A DNA stretch of 64,000 nucleotides from G965197005 sp965197005 (GCA_965197005.1 OZ239982.1:248001-312000); one strand, 5' to 3'; positions 1 to 9,106 are shown, counted from the stretch's first letter. A program made the numbers and translations. The notes: generated by a model not told the origin, from the letters alone.

Positions 1-2219
1 CCATGTTATTGATGTGTTTTGCCGCAGTGGTTACCTTACCGCATATGTTTCATGTGATTTTTACTGAAAATGTTGAAAGCAAAACATTAAAACAAGCAAG
101 CTGGGGAATGCCTATTATCTTATTTTTAGTGAGTATCAGCATTCCACCTATAGTCTGGGCGGGAATAAAATTAAATATCAGTGATACGCCTGAATATATG
201 ATATTACACCTTGGGCAAGTATTAAATTCACCAATGATGAGTTTACTTGGCTATATAGGTGGGCTGGCAGCCGCTTCTGGTGTGATTGTGGTGGTTACAC
301 TGGCATTAGCAGCGATGTGTTTAAATCATTTGGTGATGCCGATTTATCAACCAAAACCTGAAGCCAAACACGATATTTATCATCGTCTCTTGTGGCTAAG
401 GCGAGTATTAATTGCAGGTATTTTATTGGTTGCTTATGGTTTTTATGCCTTGCTTGGAACAGGACTGGACATTACTCGTTTGGGATTAATTAGTTTTGCA
501 GGTGTGCTGCAGTTTTTGCCTGGAGTTTTAGGACTGTTATATTGGCCTAAAGCCAATCGTATAGGCTTTTTATATGGGCTTTTAGTTGGTTCTCTTGTTT
601 GGATGTTTGCCATTGTTTTGCCTATTGCCAGTAATCGCTTGGGCTGGCACGGTCTACTTGAAATCTTGCCTAAATTAGACATTTATAACTGGCATATTGT
701 GACACTTATTTCACTGGCTATTAATTTTTTGGTCTTGGTTGTTTTGAGTTTGTTTAGTAGACGCTCAGATGAAGAAATTGCAGCAGCAGAAGTGTGCTCT
801 ATTGATAGCACTTGGCAGCCCGTAAGACAGTTACTGAAAATTAAAAATAGTAATGAAATGATTGATAAAATAAGCGAATCACTGGGTCGTCATGTTGCTC
901 AGCGAGAGGTATTGCAAGCATTACAAGATTTGAATTTACATTCCTTTGAAAGTCGCCCGTTTGCGCTACGACAAACCAGAGATAAACTAGAGGCTAACTT
1001 ATCTGGATTAATGGGACCTACTGTTGCTCATAGTTTGGTCACTCGCCATTTGCCATTGCAAGAACATCAAGGACATGGAGAGATATTACAAACTGAGCAG
1101 CACCTTGATGACTTTCAAGAACGCTTTAATGGATTAGCAGGCGAGTTAGACAGCTTACGTCGGCATTATCGAAAAACGCTGGAGCATTTACCGCTAGGGA
1201 CTTGTTCTTTAGCCAAAGATGGAGAGATTTTGCTATGGAATCAGGCAATGCGTAAGATGACAGGCTTAGCACCCAATCAGGTAACTGGTACGCCCATTCA
1301 TGCTTTGCCAGAGCCGTGGCGAGCTTTGTTTGTTGAATTTGTACGTGGTAACGAATTACACCTTTATAAGCACCCGATTGAATATGATAATCAATGCCAC
1401 TGGTTTAATTTGCACAAGGCATTTATTCAAACTCAGCACCAAAATTCTGGAGATTTGGTTATTTTGTTAGAAGATCAAACAGCCAGTCAACGCCTTGAAA
1501 ATAAACTGATGCACAGCGAGCGACTGGCCTCAATAGGTCGATTGTCCGCAGGTATTGCACATGAAATTGGTAATCCCATTACTGGCATAGACTGTTTGGC
1601 TCAAAGTATCCGTTATGAAACCAAAGACCCAGCTTTATTAGAGATGGCAGAGCAAATAAAAACGCTTACCCAGCGCATCAATCGTATTTTACAGTCATTA
1701 TCACACTTTTCTTATGCACCCACACAATCCAATGAATACCTATGCTTAGATTTACGTTCCTGCATTAAACAAGCAGCAGAACTCTTGCAGCTCAACCAAA
1801 GAATGCAGCAAGTAACCCTTAAATTAAGTATGCCTAACCCCTTAATGTTAATGGGTGATAGTCAGCGTTTAATTCAGGTTTTCGTTAACTTAATCTCTAA
1901 TGCAATTGATGCCAGCTGCCAAGAAAAAGGTAACATTCATATTTTTGATAACAGCACAGAGCAACAAATTGTACTTGTTATTCAAGATGACGGAGAAGGT
2001 ATTGCTACAGAAGTCCAAAACCAGATTTTTGAACCCTTTTTCACTACTAAAGAAGTTGGCAAAGGTACAGGTTTAGGACTGTCTATGGTTTATAGTATTG
2101 TTAATGAACACGCAGGTAAAATCAGTGTACATAGCCCGATAACACAAAACAGAGGCACTGCCTTTACCCTGACCTTTAATCGTCAAACAGACCTTACCGA
2201 TGAGTTTGCAGAAACATGA
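1..2219 (+). CDS. cbrA: CbrA-like sensor histidine kinase with SSS transporter domain, 5' partial
   Basis: Membrane sensor kinase whose N-terminal part resembles sodium:solute symporters (SLC5/SSS). The gene is already open at base 1, so the visible ATG at 3 is probably internal; CbrA of Pseudomonas is about 980 residues and 738 are seen here. In visible numbering, transmembrane segments run to about residue 250, a PAS-like segment follows at about 385-490, and the dimerisation domain has the H-box AGIAHEIGNP with His520. The ATPase domain has an N-box (ISNAIDAS) and G-boxes (DDGEGI, GKGTGLGL). The stop overlaps the cbrB start (ATGA), so the pair is co-translated. CbrAB senses carbon/nitrogen status in Pseudomonas; the same role here is inferred from architecture and the adjacent CrcZ-like region. 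Confidence 0.88.
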   Translation, partial: MLLMCFAAVVTLPHMFHVIFTENVESKTLKQASWGMPIILFLVSISIPPIVWAGIKLNISDTPEYMILHLGQVLNSPMMSLLGYIGGLAAASGVIVVVTLALAAMCLNHLVMPIYQPKPEAKHDIYHRLLWLRRVLIAGILLVAYGFYALLGTGLDITRLGLISFAGVLQFLPGVLGLLYWPKANRIGFLYGLLVGSLVWMFAIVLPIASNRLGWHGLLEILPKLDIYNWHIVTLISLAINFLVLVVLSLFSRRSDEEIAAAEVCSIDSTWQPVRQLLKIKNSNEMIDKISESLGRHVAQREVLQALQDLNLHSFESRPFALRQTRDKLEANLSGLMGPTVAHSLVTRHLPLQEHQGHGEILQTEQHLDDFQERFNGLAGELDSLRRHYRKTLEHLPLGTCSLAKDGEILLWNQAMRKMTGLAPNQVTGTPIHALPEPWRALFVEFVRGNELHLYKHPIEYDNQCHWFNLHKAFIQTQHQNSGDLVILLEDQTASQRLENKLMHSERLASIGRLSAGIAHEIGNPITGIDCLAQSIRYETKDPALLEMAEQIKTLTQRINRILQSLSHFSYAPTQSNEYLCLDLRSCIKQAAELLQLNQRMQQVTLKLSMPNPLMLMGDSQRLIQVFVNLISNAIDASCQEKGNIHIFDNSTEQQIVLVIQDDGEGIATEVQNQIFEPFFTTKEVGKGTGLGLSMVYSIVNEHAGKISVHSPITQNRGTAFTLTFNRQTDLTDEFAET

Positions 2220-3619
2220 AACAGATTTTAGTTGTAGAAGATGAAAGCATTATTCGCCAAAGTATTAAGCGATTACTTGAACGTAATCAGTTACAGGTAA
2301 CCGATGTAGATTCTCTAACTGCCGCCAAAGAGTTAGCACTTACTTCGTTTGATCTTATTGTAACCGATATGCGCTTACCAGGCGGACAGGGCACAGAGCT
2401 GATTGCCTTAGCTGCAAATACACCCGTTTTGGTTATTACCAGCTATGCCAGTATGCGCTCAGCGGTAGATGCAATGAAACTAGGGGCAGCGGACTACATT
2501 GCCAAGCCTTTTGATCATGAAGAATTAATACAAACAGTACAACGATTACTGCAATCAGAACAGAGTACAAATACAGACAAAATAACAGCAGATATCCACA
2601 ATAACGCCAGTCATAAAGACGAACAAACAGAAGGAAATATAATAGGCTCTTCAGATGGTATGCGCTTACTTTTTAATAAGATAAGTAAAGTTGCTCCTAC
2701 AGATGCAACCGTTTTAATTTTAGGTGAATCAGGCACAGGCAAAGAACTGGTTGCCAAAGCAATACATCAGAAAAGTAAACGTATGCAGGAGAATCTGATT
2801 TCTGTAAACTGCGCCGCCATTCCAGAAACACTGATAGAATCAGAATTATTTGGGCATGAAAAAGGCGCGTTTACAGGTGCTGCCAGTCAGCGTCAGGGCT
2901 TGATTGAAGCCGCCAATAAAGGCACTTTATTTTTAGATGAAATAGGAGAATTACCTTTAGAAGCACAAGCCAGATTACTTAGAGTGCTGCAAGAAAGTGA
3001 AATACGTCGTGTTGGCTCAACCCAAAGTATTCAAGTAGATGTACGCATGCTTGCGGCGACTCATCGAGATTTAAAAGCTCTGGTTGCAAAGGGCGAATTT
3101 CGCCAAGATTTATATTATCGTTTAAATGTGGTGGAGCTTAACTTACCGCCACTTAGAGCACGTGGTAATGATGTTATTCAAATTGCCCAAGCCTTACTAT
3201 CGCGCCACTGCCTACGCATGGGCATTAAAGCCATGAGCTTTCACCCTCAGGCTTTAGTCCTTATAGAAAAATACAGCTGGCCAGGTAATGTTAGAGAGCT
3301 AGAGAATGCCATAGAGCGAGCCATTATTTTAGCCGATGGAGAACAGATATTGCCTGAATATTTAGACATTCAGGTAGCGCATTCTGTCGATCATTATGTA
3401 AGTGCTCACTTTACCCCCTCTTTAAACACCCATAGCGAAAGGCAAGAGCAAGAAGCACACAACGACCTATCCTTAGATGATTATTTTATACACTTTGTGA
3501 TAGAGAATGAGCATGCCATGACAGAAACAGACCTTGCCAAAAAGCTGGGTATTTCGCGTAAAAATCTTTGGGAACGTCGGCAGAAATTAGGCATTCCACG
3601 CAAGAAGAGTCAAAAGTGA
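2216..3619 (+). CDS. cbrB: CbrB-like NtrC-family response regulator (sigma54 activator)
   Basis: Response regulator of 467 residues. The receiver domain has acidic pocket residues E8/D9, phospho-acceptor D51, T75 and K97. The central AAA+ domain has Walker A GESGTGKE (about 170-177) and the sigma54-contacting GAFTGA loop (about 217-222). A Fis-type helix-turn-helix lies at about 430-465. It therefore activates RNA polymerase-sigma54 by ATP hydrolysis after phosphorylation by the overlapping kinase gene. A sigma54-type promoter and TGTTAC/GTAACA elements lie immediately downstream, as expected if it drives a CrcZ-like RNA. Other NtrC-family regulators look similar; the CbrB call rests on the SSS-type kinase partner and this context. 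Confidence 0.88.
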   Translation: MKQILVVEDESIIRQSIKRLLERNQLQVTDVDSLTAAKELALTSFDLIVTDMRLPGGQGTELIALAANTPVLVITSYASMRSAVDAMKLGAADYIAKPFDHEELIQTVQRLLQSEQSTNTDKITADIHNNASHKDEQTEGNIIGSSDGMRLLFNKISKVAPTDATVLILGESGTGKELVAKAIHQKSKRMQENLISVNCAAIPETLIESELFGHEKGAFTGAASQRQGLIEAANKGTLFLDEIGELPLEAQARLLRVLQESEIRRVGSTQSIQVDVRMLAATHRDLKALVAKGEFRQDLYYRLNVVELNLPPLRARGNDVIQIAQALLSRHCLRMGIKAMSFHPQALVLIEKYSWPGNVRELENAIERAIILADGEQILPEYLDIQVAHSVDHYVSAHFTPSLNTHSERQEQEAHNDLSLDDYFIHFVIENEHAMTETDLAKKLGISRKNLWERRQKLGIPRKKSQK

Positions 3620-3647
3620 CGGACTATGACTATTTTTTGCTACCCAA

Positions 3648-3666
3648 GGTAACACTTTCGGTAACA
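3648..3666 (+). promoter_or_regulatory. Two direct GGTAACA half-sites
   Basis: GGTAACA occurs at 3648-3654 and again at 3660-3666, 12 bp apart and on the same face of the helix. The same half-site forms the arms of the palindrome at 3907-3936. They lie just past the cbrB stop, about 360 bp upstream of the sigma54-type promoter, and are plausible secondary CbrB contacts. Function is inferred. Confidence 0.35.
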
Positions 3667-3906
3667 GATTAATTGTTAGCTTATCTTTTTCATTTTATCC
3701 GCCTAACCCCATAGCTATCACATTTAGAGCTAAAGGTAGCACTCACTAACCCAGTATTAGCAAAAGAATCTGAGCAAAAATCGCTCGAATATCAAACAAT
3801 AAAATCGCAATGAATTTGTTGTTTGCAAAATCTGTTTTTTTAAATAGGCATACAAAACAAAAGGTTACGGGTTTTTGTTGGTAGTGATTTTAGATTTGTT
3901 TCTATC

Positions 3907-3936
3907 TGTTACCAAATAGTGGGCAATTTGGTAACA
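3907..3936 (+). promoter_or_regulatory. Palindromic candidate upstream activator site for CbrB
   Basis: Perfect 11-bp inverted repeat: TGTTACCAAAT at 3907-3917, 8-bp spacer, ATTTGGTAACA at 3926-3936. It ends about 75 bp upstream of the -24 GG of the sigma54-type promoter, a usual enhancer distance. From memory, CbrB targets in Pseudomonas carry TGTTAC/GTAACA subsites; that match is recalled, not looked up. Confidence 0.6.
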
Positions 3937-4008
3937 ACCTTGCTCGATTATCCGTATCAAAAACCACGGATAATTTTTAAGTTATTGATTTTAAAGTGTT
4001 TTTATAAG

Positions 4009-4025
4009 TTGGCACAAGTACTGCT
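4009..4025 (+). promoter_or_regulatory. Sigma54 (RpoN) promoter
   Basis: TTGGCAC at 4009-4015 and CTGCT at 4021-4025 place GG (4011-4012) and GC (4023-4024) exactly 10 bp apart, the -24/-12 geometry of sigma54 promoters. Transcription would start near 4036 and run into the A-rich structured segment. It lies about 390 bp after the stop of a sigma54 activator gene. Confidence 0.7.
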
Positions 4026-4035
4026 TTATACATAG

Positions 4036-4260
4036 CAAGTCTTCGGACAATATGATTAAGTTGAATTTAATCACTTAAAAACAAAAGAGCAACCAACAAA
4101 AATAAAAAATGCTCGTAAGGCAAAAACAAAAATAATAAAGCCTTAAAATGTTACTAACAAATGGAGAAAAAATAAAAATAAAAAATCTCGATAAGATAGC
4201 TAACAAAAAATGAAAACTCATAACAACACTTATATAGGCCGCCTCCCGCGGCTTTTTATT
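4036..4260 (+). ncRNA. CrcZ-type Hfq/Crc decoy sRNA (candidate)
   Basis: About 220-nt candidate RNA between the sigma54-type promoter and a terminator, with no protein-coding ORF. It contains a 7-bp hairpin (4053-4059/4067-4073) and three hairpins with 18-nt A-rich loops: GAGCA/TGCTC (4087-4091/4110-4114), TAAGGC/GCCTTA (4116-4121/4140-4145) and GAGA/TCTC (4164-4167/4186-4189). A larger ATAAG/CTTAT stem-loop (4191-4233) holds CTAACAAAA and CATAACAACA. The loops read as A-R-N triplets, the Hfq distal-face ligand. In Pseudomonas, CbrB with sigma54 drives crcZ directly downstream of cbrB, and CrcZ sequesters Hfq/Crc to relieve catabolite repression. Position, promoter type and motifs agree; primary sequence homology was not tested. 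Confidence 0.68.
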
Positions 4261-4262
4261 TT
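4238..4262 (+). terminator. Rho-independent terminator of the CrcZ-like RNA
   Basis: Stem GCCGC (4238-4242) / GCGGC (4248-4252) with loop CTCCC, followed by TTTTTATTTTT. It is GC-rich within a very AT-rich stretch and sits directly after the A-motif region. Confidence 0.75.
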
Positions 4263-4282
4263 TCTGGGTTTTGTTTCTATGT

Positions 4283-4434
4283 AAAATCTCAAAATCTCAA
4301 AATCTCAAAATCTCAAAATCTCAAAATCTCAAAATCTCAAAATCTCAAAATCTCAAAATCTCAAAATCTCAAAATCTCAAAATCTCAAAATCTCAAAATC
4401 TCAAAATCTCAAAATCTCAAAATCTCAAAATCTC
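4283..4434 (+). repeat. 19 perfect tandem copies of AAAATCTC
   Basis: 152 bp of uninterrupted 8-bp repeats starting about 25 bp after the terminator. Because 8 is not a multiple of 3, every forward frame cycles through the same eight residues (KISKSQNL) without a stop, while the reverse strand has stops. The tract should be prone to slipped-strand length change. No clear gene contains it. The rest of 3620-4739 holds the regulatory features listed here and the carA promoter; nothing else is apparent. Confidence 0.97.
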
Positions 4435-4615
4435 AGTTTTTTATATCCGCTTTGAGTGCAAAAAATGATATTTTATGCAATCAGCCAAAGCGTGTTAATA
4501 AAATGGATTTTTGCGATTTTATGTTTCTTTTTTATTTTTGGACTTCTCTTGCTAAGCACGATGCTTTGTTTTTTGCAGACAAATAAAATCAAGTGTTTTA
4601 AACGAGTGCCTTGCA

Positions 4616-4644
4616 TGGACAAAAATGCAAATATTCAGTAGAAT
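4616..4644 (+). promoter_or_regulatory. Sigma70 promoter for carAB
   Basis: -35 TGGACA at 4616-4621, a 17-bp spacer, and -10 TAGAAT at 4639-4644. The predicted start is near 4651, giving a leader of about 90 nt before carA. No pyrimidine attenuator or PyrR-type structure was recognised in the leader. Confidence 0.55.
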
Positions 4645-4739
4645 GTCGCCCCGATTAATACGCTGGGTTAAGCCTTAATTTATCGGTTTCTCTTGCTCGT
4701 TGTGTTTAAACTTTCGCTTTCTTTTTTTAGGGGTTTTCT

Positions 4740-5891
4740 TTGTCTACTCAAGCCATTTTAGCACTCGCAGACGGCAGTCTGTTTAAAGGTATCAGCATCG
4801 GCGCTGAAGGTATATCCAGCGGTGAGGTGGTGTTTAACACTGCAATGACAGGTTATCAGGAAATTTTAACAGACCCGTCTTATGCACAACAAATTGTGAC
4901 CCTGACTTATCCTCATATTGGTAATTATGGCGTGAATGCTGAAGATGTAGAATCAGAGCAAATTCAGGCTTGCGGGCTAATCATTCGTGACTTACCACTT
5001 TTGGCATCTAACTTTCGTAGCGAACAAGCCTTAGACGACTATCTAAAAGCACATAATATTAAAGGTCTGGCAGGCATTGATACTCGAGCGTTAACACGGT
5101 TGTTGCGAGAAAAAGGCGCGCAAAATGGTTGTATTTTGGCAGGAGATGATGCTTACACTGAGCTTAATCAAGCCAAAGCATTGGCAGCGGCCAAAGCCTT
5201 TCCTGGCTTAAAAGGCATGGATTTAGCCAAAGAAGTCAGCTGTCAGAGTCCTTATGCTTGGCAGCAAAGCACTTGGGCGTTAGGTCAGGGATTTTCTCAG
5301 CAAACAAATAGCAAATATCGTGTGGTCGCTTATGATTTTGGTGCAAAACATAATATCTTACGTATGCTGGTTGAGCGTGGTTGTGAGCTGACTGTTGTGC
5401 CAGCACAAACCAGTGCACAAGAGGTGTTGGCAATGAACCCTGATGGTGTATTTTTAAGTAATGGGCCTGGCGATCCTGAACCTTGTGATTATGCAATTGC
5501 AGCTATTCAAACGTTTTTACAGCAATCTATTCCGTTATTTGGTATTTGTCTTGGACATCAACTTTTGGCATTGGCCTCTGGAGCAAATACCATCAAAATG
5601 AAAAATGGACATCATGGTGCTAATCACCCTGTAGAAGATATAGCCAGTAAGCGTGTCATGATTACCTCACAAAATCACGGCTTTGCGGTAGATGAGAACA
5701 GTCTGCCAAAACAGATTAAAGCCACTCATCGTTCTTTGTTTGATGGCACATTGCAAGGTATAGCATACACAAACAAGCCTGCATTTAGCTTTCAAGGACA
5801 CCCAGAAGCCAGCCCAGGGCCACAAGATGCCGCCCCTTTATTTGACCATTTTATTAAGCTAATGCAAGCACAACAGCAGGGTAAATCATGA
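4740..5891 (+). CDS. carA: Carbamoyl-phosphate synthase small (glutaminase) subunit
   Basis: Hydrolyses glutamine and channels ammonia to CarB to make carbamoyl phosphate for pyrimidine and arginine synthesis. The 383-residue length is normal. The N-terminal domain carries the family segment GEVVFNTAMTGYQEILTDPS. The class I amidotransferase domain has LFGICLGHQ with nucleophile Cys270 and a C-terminal QGHPEASPGP supplying the catalytic His/Glu. The start is TTG at 4740, chosen because AGGGG at 4729-4733 lies six bases upstream and the N-terminus aligns with family members. The stop overlaps the carB start (ATGA). Confidence 0.96.
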   Translation: MSTQAILALADGSLFKGISIGAEGISSGEVVFNTAMTGYQEILTDPSYAQQIVTLTYPHIGNYGVNAEDVESEQIQACGLIIRDLPLLASNFRSEQALDDYLKAHNIKGLAGIDTRALTRLLREKGAQNGCILAGDDAYTELNQAKALAAAKAFPGLKGMDLAKEVSCQSPYAWQQSTWALGQGFSQQTNSKYRVVAYDFGAKHNILRMLVERGCELTVVPAQTSAQEVLAMNPDGVFLSNGPGDPEPCDYAIAAIQTFLQQSIPLFGICLGHQLLALASGANTIKMKNGHHGANHPVEDIASKRVMITSQNHGFAVDENSLPKQIKATHRSLFDGTLQGIAYTNKPAFSFQGHPEASPGPQDAAPLFDHFIKLMQAQQQGKS

Positions 5892-8800
5892 GTAAACGTA
5901 ACGACATTTCCAGCATTTTAATTATTGGTGCAGGACCTATTATTATAGGTCAGGCTTGTGAATTTGATTATTCTGGCGCACAGGCATGTAAGGCCTTACG
6001 AGAAGAAGGCTACAGAGTCATTTTGGTTAACTCTAACCCTGCTACCATTATGACCGACCCTAAAATGGCAGATTCCACTTACATTGAGCCAATTACTACC
6101 GAGGCGGTAGCTAAAATTATAGAAAAAGAACGCCCTGATGCATTATTGCCTACCATGGGTGGACAAACGGCTTTAAACTGCGCCTTAGCTTTAGAGCGTG
6201 AAGGTATTTTAGCTAAGTATCAAGTTGAAATGATTGGTGCCAATGCGGATACCATTGATAAGGCAGAAGATCGCAATCGTTTTGATAAGGCGATGAAGTC
6301 TATCGGTTTGCAGTGCCCTAAAGCTGGTATTGCTCATAGCCTTAGTGAGGCATGGGAAGTGCAACAAGACTTGGGCTTTCCTTGTATCATTCGTCCCTCT
6401 TTTACTATGGGCGGTTCAGGCGGCGGTATTGCTTATAACAAAGAAGAATTTGAAGAAATTTGTACTCGTGGGTTAGATTTATCGCCCACCAATGAGTTGT
6501 TAATTGATGAGTCGCTTATCGGTTGGAAAGAATATGAGATGGAAGTGGTGCGTGATAAAAATGACAATTGCATTATTATCTGCTCAATTGAAAACTTTGA
6601 TCCTATGGGGGTGCATACGGGCGATTCTATTACCGTTGCACCAGCACAAACCCTAAGCGATAAGGAATATCAAATTATGCGTAATGCCTCGCTTGCGGTG
6701 TTGCGAGAAATTGGTGTGGAGACAGGCGGCTCTAATGTGCAGTTTGGTATTCATCCTGATACTGGGCGCATGGTGGTCATTGAAATGAATCCAAGAGTGA
6801 GTCGTTCTTCTGCACTTGCTTCTAAAGCGACAGGGTTTCCTATTGCCAAAGTCGCCGCTAAGTTGGCGGTAGGCTATACCCTTGATGAGCTAAAAAATGA
6901 TATTACAGGAGGACAAACGCCTGCTTCATTTGAGCCAAGTATTGATTATGTTGTAACCAAAATCCCTCGTTTTACGTTTGAGAAGTTTACCCAAGCGGAT
7001 AATCGTTTAACCACACAGATGAAATCTGTAGGTGAGGTCATGGCAATTGGACGCACCCAGCAAGAGTCATTGCAAAAAGCACTGCGTGGCTTGGAGGTTG
7101 GTGCTACAGGTTTCGATCCTATTTTAGATTTAACTCATATTGAAGAAAGTAAAAAGCAAATTGTTGCTTATTTAACAACGCCAACGGCTGAGCGCATTTG
7201 GTATATTGCCGATGCGTTTCGTTTACAGTTGAGCTTAGAGGAAGTGTTTGGCTATACACGCATAGACAAGTGGTTTTTGGTGCAAATTCAAGACATAGTG
7301 CAAGAGGAGCAGCAGGTTGCTCAAGCCAGTTTGCAGCAATTGGATTATCAGTGGTTATATCGCTTAAAACAAAAAGGATTCTCTGATGCTAGGTTGGCAA
7401 CACTATTGGATATTAGTGAAAAATCTTTGCGTAAGCAGCGGCAAAAAATGGGTATTCGCCCAGTTTATAAAAGGGTTGATACCTGTGCAGGTGAATTTGC
7501 CACCAATACTGCTTATATGTACTCCAGCTATGAGCAAGAGTGTGAGGCGAACGTCAGTACGCGCGATAAAATTATTGTTTTAGGTGGTGGCCCAAACCGC
7601 ATCGGACAGGGTATTGAATTTGATTATTGTTGCGTACATGCGGCGTTTGCTGCTAAAGAAGAGGGCTATGAAGCGATTATGGTTAACTGTAATCCTGAAA
7701 CAGTCTCTACCGATTACGATACCTCAGATCGCTTATATTTTGAGCCTGTTACCTTAGAAGATGTATTAGAAATTGTACATGTAGAGCAGCCTAAAGGTGT
7801 GATTGTGCAATATGGTGGACAAACACCACTTAAACTTGCCAACGAGTTAGAAGCCGCTGGTGTGCCTATTATTGGTACTTCTCCTGAAGCCATTGATCGC
7901 GCTGAAGATCGTGAGCGATTCCAGCAAATGATACAGCGGTTAGGTCTCAAACAACCTGTCAATGCAACCGTTACCTCAAGCGAGCAGGCGATATTAAAAG
8001 CCCAAGAGATTGGTTATCCGCTGGTGGTTCGTCCTTCGTATGTGCTAGGAGGACGAGCTATGGAAATTGTAAATGATGAAACCGCACTGACACGCTATAT
8101 GCGTGAAGCGGTACAAGTTTCTAATGATTCGCCTGTATTGCTTGATTACTTTTTAGATAGAGCCATTGAGGTTGATATAGATGCCGTATGTGATGGTCAG
8201 CAGGTTGTGATTGGTGCAATTATGCAACATATTGAGCAAGCAGGTATTCACTCTGGAGATTCAGCTTGTTCTTTGCCACCTTATAGTTTACCTGTATCGG
8301 TACAGCAAGAAATGCGTAATCAGGTTAGCAAAATGGCATTAGAACTTGGTGTTGTCGGATTAATGAATGTGCAGTTGGCGTGGCAAGATGATGAGATTTA
8401 CGTTATCGAAGTGAACCCTAGAGCGTCACGCACAGTGCCTTTTGTTTCTAAATGTATAGGCGTATCCTTAGCGTCTGTTGCAGCTAAAGTAATGGCAGGA
8501 AAAACCCTACAAGAGTTAGGTTTTGAGCAAGAAATTATTCCCAGCTATTTTTGTGTGAAAGAAGCCGTTTTTCCTTTTAACAAGTTTCCCAATGTCGATC
8601 CCATTTTAGGACCAGAAATGAAGTCTACAGGTGAAGTAATGGGCGTAGGCGAAACCTTTGGAGAGGCTTTTTATAAAGCACAACTTGGTGCAGGTGCGAC
8701 TATACCTAGCGAAGGTGTGGCATTTATCTCTGTACGAGATGCAGATAAAAAAGGCATTATTGATGTTGCTCAAAGTTTACTTAATGCTGGATTTAAACTC

Positions 8801-9106
8801 ATTTCAACTACAGGCACCTGTCTGGCATTAAAAGCAGCAGGGATTGAGGTAGAACAGGTTAATAAGGTAACTGAAGGCAGACCCCATATTTTAGATTGTA
8901 TTAAAAATGATGAAGTCAGTTTGATTATTAATACTACCGATGGAGTTCAAGCAATTTCTGATTCTGCTGATATTCGCCGTGGTGCGCTGCAACATAAGGT
9001 CTATTACACAACAACTCTAGCAGGGGCAGAAGCCGTTGCTCAAGCCTTAGAATCAGCAGATTTAAATAGCGTACATTCGCTACAAACATTACATAAAAAT
9101 ATTTAA
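5888..9106 (+). CDS. carB: Carbamoyl-phosphate synthase large subunit
   Basis: Synthetase subunit of 1072 residues, the standard length. Two homologous ATP-grasp halves (about 1-400 and 555-930) each show their nucleotide-binding glycine motif (IIGAGPIIIGQACEFDYSG and VLGGGPNRIGQGIEFDY), the first for carboxyphosphate and the second for carbamate phosphorylation. The C-terminal MGS-like domain (from about 935) is the allosteric site for UMP/ornithine/IMP in relatives. The start overlaps carA by four bases; greA follows 13 bp after the stop, suggesting a carA-carB-greA transcript as in many gammaproteobacteria. Confidence 0.97.
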   Translation: MSKRNDISSILIIGAGPIIIGQACEFDYSGAQACKALREEGYRVILVNSNPATIMTDPKMADSTYIEPITTEAVAKIIEKERPDALLPTMGGQTALNCALALEREGILAKYQVEMIGANADTIDKAEDRNRFDKAMKSIGLQCPKAGIAHSLSEAWEVQQDLGFPCIIRPSFTMGGSGGGIAYNKEEFEEICTRGLDLSPTNELLIDESLIGWKEYEMEVVRDKNDNCIIICSIENFDPMGVHTGDSITVAPAQTLSDKEYQIMRNASLAVLREIGVETGGSNVQFGIHPDTGRMVVIEMNPRVSRSSALASKATGFPIAKVAAKLAVGYTLDELKNDITGGQTPASFEPSIDYVVTKIPRFTFEKFTQADNRLTTQMKSVGEVMAIGRTQQESLQKALRGLEVGATGFDPILDLTHIEESKKQIVAYLTTPTAERIWYIADAFRLQLSLEEVFGYTRIDKWFLVQIQDIVQEEQQVAQASLQQLDYQWLYRLKQKGFSDARLATLLDISEKSLRKQRQKMGIRPVYKRVDTCAGEFATNTAYMYSSYEQECEANVSTRDKIIVLGGGPNRIGQGIEFDYCCVHAAFAAKEEGYEAIMVNCNPETVSTDYDTSDRLYFEPVTLEDVLEIVHVEQPKGVIVQYGGQTPLKLANELEAAGVPIIGTSPEAIDRAEDRERFQQMIQRLGLKQPVNATVTSSEQAILKAQEIGYPLVVRPSYVLGGRAMEIVNDETALTRYMREAVQVSNDSPVLLDYFLDRAIEVDIDAVCDGQQVVIGAIMQHIEQAGIHSGDSACSLPPYSLPVSVQQEMRNQVSKMALELGVVGLMNVQLAWQDDEIYVIEVNPRASRTVPFVSKCIGVSLASVAAKVMAGKTLQELGFEQEIIPSYFCVKEAVFPFNKFPNVDPILGPEMKSTGEVMGVGETFGEAFYKAQLGAGATIPSEGVAFISVRDADKKGIIDVAQSLLNAGFKLISTTGTCLALKAAGIEVEQVNKVTEGRPHILDCIKNDEVSLIINTTDGVQAISDSADIRRGALQHKVYYTTTLAGAEAVAQALESADLNSVHSLQTLHKNI

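Noticed and set aside
4036..4260. A protein-coding gene in the A-rich segment after cbrB
   Set aside because: Frames are short and interrupted; hairpins, promoter type and terminator fit an RNA gene better.
4271..4468. 65-codon frame through the AAAATCTC repeats
   Set aside because: All forward frames are open over the tract, it is low complexity and ends soon after; no homology-like features. Kept only as a slippage observation.
4456..4641. 61-codon hydrophobic frame before carA
   Set aside because: GTG start without a ribosome binding site and it overlaps the predicted carA promoter; probably chance in AT-rich DNA.
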